DNA from: Planctomycetaceae bacterium
Lineage (GTDB): Bacteria > Planctomycetota > Planctomycetia > Pirellulales > Pirellulaceae
Assembly: GCA_022614795.1 (NCBI GenBank)
Contig: JAKEHX010000324.1
Location: 1 to 14,306, forward strand
Reading direction: 5' to 3'
Length of the DNA stretch: 14,306 nt
Positions 7,214 through 12,356 of the stretch are shown in pieces; positions within the stretch are counted from its first letter, which is position 1, and every line of letters begins with the position of its first letter. A model generated the notes under the pieces. It saw only the letters and a list, made by a program, of their open reading frames with translations, made no database searches and was not told the DNA's origin. Both the position numbers and the translations under genes were made by a program.

Positions 7214-7750
7214 CTACCGCGGCGCCAGCACCCGCAAAATCCCGCGGCAAAAGTCGGGCAGGTCGTCGGGCTTGCGGCTGGAGACGAAGTTGCGGTCGAT
7301 GACGACCGGAGCGTCCTCCCAGATCGCGCCCGCGTTGACCAGGTCGTCCTTGATGCCCAGCGAGCCGGTCACGCGGACGCCGCGATAGACGCCGGCCGAG
7401 ATGGGAATCCAGCCGCCGTGGCAGATGGCGGCGATCAGCTTGCCGGCGTCGGCGAAATCGCGGACGAGCTGCAAGACGTCAGTGTCGCGGCGGAGTTTGT
7501 CCGGCATGAATCCGCCGGGGATGACCAGGCCGTCAAAATCGCCGACGCGCATGCGGGCGATTGCTTCGTCCGAGATGCAGGGATAGCCGTTTTTGCCTGT
7601 GTATTTGTGGTCGGCCTTTTCGCCGGCCACGATCACGCTGGCCCCCGCTTCGATCAGGCGGAGCTTGGGATACCAGAGCTCGAGGTCTTCGTACGTGTCG
7701 CCGACCAAGGTCAGGATTCGGCGGCCATCTAGTGGACGGTCGAAGGACAT
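7214..7750 (-). CDS. DJ-1/PfpI-family protein (class I glutamine amidotransferase-like)
   Basis: This 178-aa protein matches the PfpI/YhbO branch of the DJ-1 superfamily. Members have been described as stress-response proteins with deglycase, glyoxalase or weak peptidase activity. The conserved acidic residue is in DTYEDLELWYP (Glu21), IPGG lies at about 77-80, and the nucleophile elbow is AAICHGGW with Cys110-His111. Full family length is reached with no signal peptide, so it is cytoplasmic. The ATG has GGGAG about eight bases upstream. It is a single gene, 70 bases upstream of the tRNA-Val and read in the same direction, with divergent repeats and the YceH gene on its other side. Nothing in the neighbourhood indicates a substrate. 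Confidence 0.93.
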   Translation of the reverse strand: MSFDRPLDGRRILTLVGDTYEDLELWYPKLRLIEAGASVIVAGEKADHKYTGKNGYPCISDEAIARMRVGDFDGLVIPGGFMPDKLRRDTDVLQLVRDFADAGKLIAAICHGGWIPISAGVYRGVRVTGSLGIKDDLVNAGAIWEDAPVVIDRNFVSSRKPDDLPDFCRGILRVLAPR

Positions 7751-7816
7751 GGGCAGTCTCCCGGAATGGCGGATGATTTGCCTCTATCTGCTGTTGTAGC
7801 CGTCCGGGTCGCGGCG

Positions 7817-7837
7817 GGACAAGCGGTACGCTTGTCC
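7817..7837. repeat. Palindrome GGACAAGCG / CGCTTGTCC, 3-nt loop
   Basis: Perfect 9-bp arms surround GTA, followed by the tail TACG. Half-copies of the same word (GCGGGACGCTTGTC) recur at about 7856-7868 and 7905-7917, and CGGGATGCTTGTCCT at about 7964-7978. The stretch upstream of the YceH start is therefore a cluster of related units. Confidence 0.8.
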
Positions 7838-7879
7838 TACGAAACCGGAGCCAAGCGGGACGCTTGTCGGACGGAAAGG

Positions 7880-7900
7880 GGACGGATTACAAATCCGTCC
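7880..7900. repeat. Palindrome GGACGGATT / AATCCGTCC, 3-nt loop
   Basis: Perfect 9-bp arms surround ACA, followed by TACG. A second copy with loop GCA follows 28 bases later at 7928-7946. Confidence 0.8.
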
Positions 7901-7927
7901 TACGCGGGACGCTTGTCGAACGGGGGC

Positions 7928-7946
7928 GACGGATTGCAAATCCGTC
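7928..7946. repeat. Second copy of the GACGGATT / AATCCGTC palindrome
   Basis: 8-bp arms surround GCA, followed by CTACG. It matches the palindrome at 7880-7900 except for one loop base and the outermost pair, and it is in the same orientation. Confidence 0.8.
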
Positions 7947-8007
7947 CTACGAGCGGGTACGAGCGGGATGCTTGTCCTGCGGCGCAGCGGTGCGTAGATT
8001 GCCAGCC

Positions 8008-8781
8008 ATGACCACAATTGCCGATTCGCCTCCGTCATCGCCGCCCGATCGCAAATGGCAGCCGCTCAGCTCGCGCCAGCGGCGCGTATTTGGCGTGCTG
8101 ATCGAGAAGGCAAAGACCACGCCGGACGTCTATCCCATGACGATCAACGGCATCGTGGCCGGGGCCAATCAGAAGAGCAACCGCGAGCCGCAGATGAGCC
8201 TCTCGGCTGACGACGTCGAGCAAGTTCTGGGGGAGCTGCGAGCGATCGGCTGCGTGACCGAGGTGCAGGGGAGCGGCCGCGTGCCCAAATACCGGCATCA
8301 TGCGTATGAGTGGCTGGGGGTAGAAAAGACGGAGCTGGCCGTGATGACGGAGCTGCTTTTGCGGGGCGAGCAGACGCTGGGGGAACTGCGTGGCCGGGCT
8401 GCCCGCATGGAGCCGATCGCTGACCTCGGCGCACTCAAGCCGGTGGTCGATTCGCTCATTGCCAAGGGGCTGATGATCGAGCTGACGCCCGCGGGCCGCG
8501 GCCAAGTGGTGACGCACAATCTCTACAAGGAGCGGGAGATCGGCGAACTCAAGGCGCGATTCGCGGGCTACGTGCCGCCGGAGACGCGGAGCGAAGAGGA
8601 TTCGCCGTCTCCGGTTGCATCGCCGCGCGCCGTTGCCGCCTCGCCGGTCGCTTCAGCGGGAATCACCAAAGACGAATTTGCCGAGCTGTCGGTCGAAGTG
8701 GCCGAGCTGCGGGCCGAGGTTGCGCGGCTGCGGGAGTTGGTCAGCAAGCTTGAGGCGAAGCTGGCGGCGGTGATGTCGTGA
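8008..8781 (+). CDS. YceH/DUF480-family protein
   Basis: This 257-aa protein carries the DUF480 (YceH) domain, a tandem winged-helix fold of unknown function. Recognisable segments are LSSRQRRVFGVLIEKAKTTP (about residues 20-39), YPMTINGIVAGANQKSNREP (42-61), and the second winged helix with LLLRGEQTLGELRGR. After the domain come a Pro/Ala/Ser-rich linker and a C-terminal coiled coil (FAELSVEVAELRAEVARLRE onward). The Escherichia coli relative is about 215 aa, so this one is a little longer, mostly in the linker. I chose the ATG at 8008 because sequence upstream of it is palindromic repeat DNA (7817-7980) that merely stays open. No clear Shine-Dalgarno precedes it. It converges on the propeller gene at 8854. 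Its cellular role is not established. Confidence 0.9.
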   Translation: MTTIADSPPSSPPDRKWQPLSSRQRRVFGVLIEKAKTTPDVYPMTINGIVAGANQKSNREPQMSLSADDVEQVLGELRAIGCVTEVQGSGRVPKYRHHAYEWLGVEKTELAVMTELLLRGEQTLGELRGRAARMEPIADLGALKPVVDSLIAKGLMIELTPAGRGQVVTHNLYKEREIGELKARFAGYVPPETRSEEDSPSPVASPRAVAASPVASAGITKDEFAELSVEVAELRAEVARLRELVSKLEAKLAAVMS

Positions 8782-8785
8782 ATTC

Positions 8786-8855
8786 AAATAGCCGGAAGCA
8801 AACTTGCTTCCGGTGCGGCTCGCAGAACCGGGACCAGGTTTGGTCCCGGCTATTT
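8786..8855. repeat. Nested composite palindrome between convergent genes
   Basis: Two hairpins lie side by side. CCGGAAGCAA / TTGCTTCCGG (8792-8801 and 8804-8813) has a 2-nt loop, and CCGGGACCA / TGGTCCCGG (8828-8836 and 8841-8849) has a 4-nt loop. An outer pair, AAATAGCC (8786-8793) with GGCTATTT (8848-8855), encloses both. The outer arm reaches into the stop codon of the minus-strand gene (8854-8856). The position between two convergent stops suggests transcript ending or protection for both, but no T-tract follows. Confidence 0.75.
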
Positions 8856-10239
8856 AGGTTGTTTCACTCTCCGGGATGTGAATCGCCGTCACGCCGCACG
8901 AATCCCAGGCCCGCGAGCCGCGGCTGACGTTCCAGGTGATGTAGAGCCGCTCGCCGCTGGGGTCGCACGCCAGTCCGTACGTTCCCTTGGGAACGAGGCC
9001 ATATTTCTCCTGATAGAACGGATGCAGGAAGGCGATGACCTTGGCCCGGCGAGCCTGGGTGTCGTATTGCACGACCGCCGAGCCGTCGCGCTCGCTGCCG
9101 CCATGAGCCCCGGGGACATAGTAGAGATATCGCCCCGCGGGATCAGACGTGACCGCCGCGACGTACTGGTTCGTGGCCACGGCGGCTGGTCCGAGCTTTT
9201 CGATCTCCTCGGTCCGCGTGTCGAAGGCGTAGACCGTTGACTGGGTCCCTTCGCCCTGGCCCTGTGACACCGTATAGACGATTCCCCGCGTGGTTTCGCG
9301 GGTGGCGGCGCGAATGCCGATTTCGCCGTCGATCTTCACCGGCGCCTTATCGGTCGCCGGATCGAACCGCATGAGAGGCGAGTCCCCCTTGCCAGGGACG
9401 TAATAGACACGGCCGGTCGAACGGGCCAGAATCATGTACCGGGCCGGGCCATCGGGCCCGGCATAGAGCAGCTTCCGATTCTTGCAGTCGTACGCTAAGA
9501 ACTGCACCCCTTCGCCGTCCACTCGATCGCCCGGCGCCGTGCCGCCATAGAAGATCAGCCGGTCGGGATCGAGCGTGCCGTTGGGAATGCAGTGTTTGGC
9601 CACCGGCGCGTGCACCACGACTTCAGTCGCGCCGCTTTGGGCATTGCACCGCACGACCCAGTCGCCCCGATAGTGATATTCGTCGGTCGTCACCCGGGTC
9701 GAACCGCGGTGCGTCGAGCAATACAGCCACCCGTCGCTGCCCAGGTCAACGCGGCTGTGGATTTTGCCAGGGGCGTAATGCCCGTCCGGCAGCTTGAGCA
9801 GGTCCTTCAAATCGAGCAGCTTGCGGAACGACTTTTTTGCGGCGTCGTATTCGAAGACCAGTGCGTTGCCGGCCGGCGCGAGATGATCGCCGATCGCCGT
9901 GTAATACTTGCCGGGGGCGGCGGTGCTGTCGCCCCAATTCGACCAGGGCTTGCCTTCGTAGGTCTGGCCGGGGAAGTAGGCAAAGTCGATCGTCGGCGGC
10001 GCTTTGGCAACCGCGATTCCTTCGCGCAGCGTCGCGGCTGGCGTCAGAAAGGCATCGGACGTGTCCGTGACAAACGCTTTGCCGCCGGGCAGTTCGGGCG
10101 GATAAGCGACCTCAGGCGCCGCGGCCTTGGCCTTTTTACCTTCCGCGCGCTTGCCGGCCTTTTTCTCTTGTGCAGCGAGCGGCGCAGTAGCGCCGAGAGT
10201 CAAGCTGCCCATCAAACCGAGTGCAACTCGCCGATCCAT
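8854..10239 (-). CDS. Secreted, probably beta-propeller protein of unknown function
   Basis: The 461-aa protein begins with an exported-type signal: MDRRVALGLMG followed by a hydrophobic stretch and PLAAQ, a likely signal-peptidase site near residue 23. Two arginines at 3-4 make the Tat route possible. A Lys/Ala-rich linker follows. The rest shows repeating strand-turn units ending in motifs such as FEYDAAKKSF, VRCNAQSGAT, LAYDCKNRKL, MRFDPATDKA, YAFDTRTEEI and VQYDTQARRA. That is the pattern of blades in a six- or seven-bladed propeller. No catalytic motif or heme-binding CxxCH is seen. Similar stand-alone propellers are frequent in planctomycetes, with unknown substrates. The start at 10239 was chosen over longer frames because GGAGGT lies five bases upstream and the signal peptide begins there. 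Confidence 0.8.
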   Translation of the reverse strand: MDRRVALGLMGSLTLGATAPLAAQEKKAGKRAEGKKAKAAAPEVAYPPELPGGKAFVTDTSDAFLTPAATLREGIAVAKAPPTIDFAYFPGQTYEGKPWSNWGDSTAAPGKYYTAIGDHLAPAGNALVFEYDAAKKSFRKLLDLKDLLKLPDGHYAPGKIHSRVDLGSDGWLYCSTHRGSTRVTTDEYHYRGDWVVRCNAQSGATEVVVHAPVAKHCIPNGTLDPDRLIFYGGTAPGDRVDGEGVQFLAYDCKNRKLLYAGPDGPARYMILARSTGRVYYVPGKGDSPLMRFDPATDKAPVKIDGEIGIRAATRETTRGIVYTVSQGQGEGTQSTVYAFDTRTEEIEKLGPAAVATNQYVAAVTSDPAGRYLYYVPGAHGGSERDGSAVVQYDTQARRAKVIAFLHPFYQEKYGLVPKGTYGLACDPSGERLYITWNVSRGSRAWDSCGVTAIHIPESETT

Positions 10240-10294
10240 GATCCACCTCCGGGTTAGCCCTGCTTCGGCTCTTGATTTGCTCTGCTTAACCGAC

Positions 10295-10311
10295 GGCAAA
10301 CGGAGTGTGCC
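10295..10311. repeat. Imperfect GGCACAC-GGA-GTGTGCC palindrome copy
   Basis: GGCAAAC, loop GGA, GTGTGCC, with one mismatch between the arms. It is the degenerate sister of the perfect copy at 10419-10435, in the same orientation. Confidence 0.7.
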
Positions 10312-10418
10312 TGCTACTTGACGCGTCGATCAAGGTGCCGTTCTACAATAATCGGGCCGTTGTCGCAAAAGTACCCACGGGGCAAGCACCCACACGAGGG
10401 GTGGGCGGATTAGCAGAC

Positions 10419-10435
10419 GGCACACGGAGTGTGCC
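10419..10435. repeat. Palindrome GGCACAC / GTGTGCC, loop GGA
   Basis: Perfect 7-bp arms surround GGA, with the tail TACGACTT. The core ACGGAGTGTG also appears in the palindrome at 12329-12349. Confidence 0.8.
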
Positions 10436-10612
10436 TACGACTTAATCCAAAAAACATTTCTGTCGAGTGTCGATTCTTGGGACCGCCGCTCGACTTACTG
10501 ATGGGAAGCCGAAGGAGCGCGCGATGCCAGTCGTAATGTCTGGCGCGAGCGCCCCCACGGCTGAAAAGTCAGGAAGATCAACGAATAGCACTCTTTTCTG
10601 GAGGAGTTTGTC

Positions 10613-11095
10613 ATGAGCAAGTCCACCCAACCGATCCCCGCCGGGCACGACCACATAATTCCCCACCTGGTGTGTGATCCTTGCCCAGAGGCAATCGAGT
10701 TCTACAAGAAGGCCTTCGGGGCCGAGGAAACTTTCCGGATGCCGGCGCCGGACGGGCGGCGAATCATGCATGCGTCGATCCGGATCGGCAACAGCTTCGT
10801 GTACCTCGCCGATGACTTTCCGGAATACTGCGGCGGCAAGGCATCGTCGCCCAAAGCTCTGAAAGGGACGCCGGTGACGATCCACCGCCATGTCGTGGAC
10901 TGCGACGCCGCGATGAAGCGGGCCCAGGACGCCGGCGCGACCGTCGTCATGCCCGCGGCCGACATGTTCTGGGGCGACCGCTACGGCGTCGTGACCGATC
11001 CGTTTGGCCACAGCTGGTCGTTCGCGACACATGTCAAGGACCTCACGCCAGCGGAAATGCAAGCAGCGATGATGAGCGAATGCGCGCAGGGATGA
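10613..11095 (+). CDS. VOC-family (PhnB/glyoxalase-like) protein
   Basis: This 160-aa protein belongs to the vicinal oxygen chelate superfamily, PhnB-like branch, whose members fold as paired beta-alpha-beta modules and often bind a metal. Segments that show this are HLVCDPCPEAIEFYKKAFGA (about residues 18-37), the first-module strand IMHASIRIGNSFVYLADD (51-68), and the second-module ending DMFWGDRYGVVTDPFGHSWS (117-136). The length is normal and there is no signal peptide. GGAGGAG at 10600-10606, six bases before the ATG, fixes the start. Many PhnB-like proteins have no known substrate; relatives include bleomycin-resistance-type binders and glyoxalases. It is a single gene with no operon partner on its strand. 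Confidence 0.93.
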   Translation: MSKSTQPIPAGHDHIIPHLVCDPCPEAIEFYKKAFGAEETFRMPAPDGRRIMHASIRIGNSFVYLADDFPEYCGGKASSPKALKGTPVTIHRHVVDCDAAMKRAQDAGATVVMPAADMFWGDRYGVVTDPFGHSWSFATHVKDLTPAEMQAAMMSECAQG

Positions 11096-11110
11096 AGGCC
11101 AGCCGAACTG

Positions 11111-11218
11111 GTGAGTGGTGGAGTGGTGAGTGTGGAGCGTGGTCATAGGTACTCGGTACTAAGTACTCAGTACGGAGTACCACGAATCGCCGCGGACCAC
11201 TCACCACTCACCACTCAC
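11111..11218. repeat. Left composite repeat block flanking the GNAT gene
   Basis: The block has three parts: a GTGAGTGGTGG-type tract (11111-11132), an AGTAC-rich stretch with five near-copies of GTACT/AGTAC (11148-11181), and a CACTCACCACTC-type tract (11197-11218). The last is the reverse complement style of the first, so the whole block can fold back on itself. The first two parts recur in the same orientation at 11806-11876. Confidence 0.8.
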
Positions 11219-11235
11219 GAATTCCCCGCGAATTG

Positions 11236-11754
11236 TTACGCTTCTGGTCGCACGATCGAATACATCACGGCGTCATGCGGCTGGTTGTGTACGAAAAGGC
11301 GCGAGCGCAGGACCCCCTCGCGAAGGGCGCCGGCCTTTTCGGCGACGCGGTGGCTGCGCGTATTGCTAACGGCCACCACGATTTCGAGGCGCTGGAGGTT
11401 CGTATTGGCAAGCGCCCACTCGGCGACGAGGCGTACCGCACGGGGCGCAATCCCTTGCCCCGCCGCAGAAGTCCGCACCCAATAGCCGAGATTGGCCAGC
11501 CGGTGGGCATCGTTGATCTGATTCAATCCGCAGCCGCCGAGGAATCGGCCAGCGTCGTCCTCGATGAGGAAAGCATACGCCGTTCGGTTGGCCAGCGCTT
11601 CGATCTGAGATTTGATCCACGTTTGGGCGTCGTCGGCCTGGTAGCCGGCGTGGCACCAGGGGAGCCAGAGATGGACCTCCGCCACCGATTCGCGGGCTGC
11701 CTCAAAGAGCGCGGGGGCGTCGGCCAGGGTATAGGGACGAATCGAGACTTGCAT
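11236..11754 (-). CDS. GNAT-family N-acetyltransferase (RimJ/RimL type)
   Basis: This 172-aa protein has the RimJ/RimL-type GNAT fold and transfers an acetyl group from acetyl-CoA to an amine, either a protein N-terminus or a small molecule. It starts with VSIRPYTLADAPALFEAARE. The acetyl-CoA pyrophosphate loop is in YWVRTSAAGQGIAPRAVRLV (about residues 91-110), followed by LQRLEIVVAVSNTRSHRVAE (120-139), where Asn and the following helix close the cofactor site, and then EKAGALREGVLR. Length is normal and there is no signal peptide. The ATG has no obvious Shine-Dalgarno sequence, so the start rests on alignment with family N-termini. The gene stands alone between imperfect direct-repeat blocks (11111-11218 and 11806-11912). 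Substrate is unknown. Confidence 0.93.
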   Translation of the reverse strand: MQVSIRPYTLADAPALFEAARESVAEVHLWLPWCHAGYQADDAQTWIKSQIEALANRTAYAFLIEDDAGRFLGGCGLNQINDAHRLANLGYWVRTSAAGQGIAPRAVRLVAEWALANTNLQRLEIVVAVSNTRSHRVAEKAGALREGVLRSRLFVHNQPHDAVMYSIVRPEA

Positions 11755-11805
11755 GCGGCCAGCGACACGGTAGCGGAGTGCAGGTTCGCTGCGGGAATCT
11801 TGCCA

Positions 11806-11912
11806 GTGAGTGGTGGAGTGGTGAGTGGTGGAGTGTGGTATCGCTACTGGGTACTCAGTCCTTAGTACAGAGTACCACCCAGTTCGGAGTACCGAGTACG
11901 TGGCGGACCACC
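11806..11912. repeat. Right composite repeat block flanking the GNAT gene
   Basis: The first 22 bases (11806-11827) are identical to 11111-11132 in the same orientation. After a further GTGGAGTGTGG comes an AGTAC-rich stretch (11850-11876) aligned with that of the left block, both ending in AGTACCAC. A further CGGAGTACCGAGTACG segment follows (11885-11900). Unlike the left block it lacks the closing CACTCACC tract. Confidence 0.8.
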
Positions 11913-11939
11913 GAGGAGGCCGAACCCCTCGTTTGGGCT

Positions 11940-11963
11940 CGACCTACAACCGGTGGTAGGTCG
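11940..11963. repeat. Imperfect palindrome CGACCTAC / GTAGGTCG around ACCGGT
   Basis: Twelve-base half-sites pair at 11 of 12 positions with no loop. This is the symmetry of a dimeric regulator site as well as of a repeat; no gene next to it argues for an operator. Confidence 0.5.
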
Positions 11964-11996
11964 AGGTATGTGTACATACAATCTGTAGTAGGTATC

Positions 11997-12025
11997 TTGA
12001 CAGGTACATGTCCGGTTGATCTATT
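11997..12025 (+). promoter_or_regulatory. Promoter-like sequence with no gene behind it
   Basis: A perfect TTGACA (11997-12002) is followed after 17 bases by TCTATT (12020-12025), which matches TATAAT at four of six positions. No credible coding sequence follows on the plus strand; the MITE-like element starts 27 bases later. It may be chance or the promoter of an untranslated RNA. Confidence 0.3.
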
Positions 12026-12051
12026 GTGGGGTGGCCTGTTTGGCAGATTTC

Positions 12052-12155
12052 TGGAGTGCGGCGACTTGTCGCCGCTTTGGGAATGTCGGATTGCGCGCTT
12101 GCCCTGCGGGCGTGATACCAAGAGTCTGAAAGCGGCGACCAGTCGCGGCACTCCA
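12052..12155. mobile_element. MITE-like element with 27-bp terminal inverted repeats
   Basis: Two 27-base termini, 12052-12078 and 12129-12155, are inverted copies matching at 25 of 27 positions. They begin TGGAGTGC at the outer edges and end CGCCGCTTT at the inner edges. Each terminus contains its own GCGGCGAC / GTCGCCGC-type hairpin, perfect in the left one with a TT loop. The 50-base interior is non-coding. Such non-autonomous elements depend on a transposase encoded elsewhere; none is in this window. I see no clear target-site duplication. The right-hand neighbour at 12170-12180 contains a further GGCGGCGACTT fragment. Confidence 0.6.
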
Positions 12156-12328
12156 AAGTCCGAAAGGGTGGCGGCGACTTTTAAAAGAGAAGCACGCGAG
12201 CGGCTCATAATCGCGCAACTTCAAGCCGGGCAAGGGTTAAAAGTGGGTGGGTCGTCGGGCAATTGAGCGCGTTTAAAAGTTCTGAGGGGCGACGCTGAGT
12301 TGAAGGTGCTGGCCGCACTGCGATACCT

Positions 12329-12349
12329 GGCCCATACGGAGTGTGGGCC
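12329..12349. repeat. Palindrome GGCCCATAC / GTGTGGGCC, loop GGA
   Basis: 9-bp arms with one T-G wobble surround GGA, seven bases beyond the tatC stop. It could fold in the tatC transcript, but no T-run follows. It shares the ACGGAGTGTG core with 10419-10435. Confidence 0.75.
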
Positions 12350-12356
12350 TGCGATG

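Larger units (their letters stand above)
10240..10612. other. Repeat-bearing intergenic region between divergent genes
   Basis: Some 370 bases separate the divergent propeller and VOC genes; no gene is supported. It holds two related palindromes (10295-10311 and 10419-10435), a CACCC/GGGTG short hairpin near 10389-10405, and CCGTTCTACAATAA at about 10330, which repeats the tail of the palindrome near 6489. Promoters for both flanking genes should lie here, but none is clear. Confidence 0.5.
11755..12356. other. Repeat-rich intergenic region between the GNAT gene and tatC
   Basis: About 600 bases without a supported gene. Frames that stay open here are translations of repeats. From left to right: the right GNAT-flanking repeat block (11806-11912), an imperfect 24-bp palindrome around ACCGGT (11940-11963, 11 of 12 pairs), a promoter-like TTGACA (11997-12002), the MITE-like element (12052-12155), and a palindrome just past the tatC stop (12329-12349). 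Confidence 0.6.

Noticed and set aside
7817..7980. CRISPR array
   Set aside because: Units are palindromes of different sequence at irregular spacing, with no constant-length spacers and no cas genes.
7864..8007. 48-residue N-terminal extension of the YceH protein
   Set aside because: It translates the GACGGATT and GCTTGTC palindromic repeats and has no homology to the family N-terminus.
11855..12266. Open frames on both strands through the GNAT-tatC spacer
   Set aside because: They translate the direct repeats and the MITE-like element; the two strands are open in parallel and neither has a ribosome site or family features.
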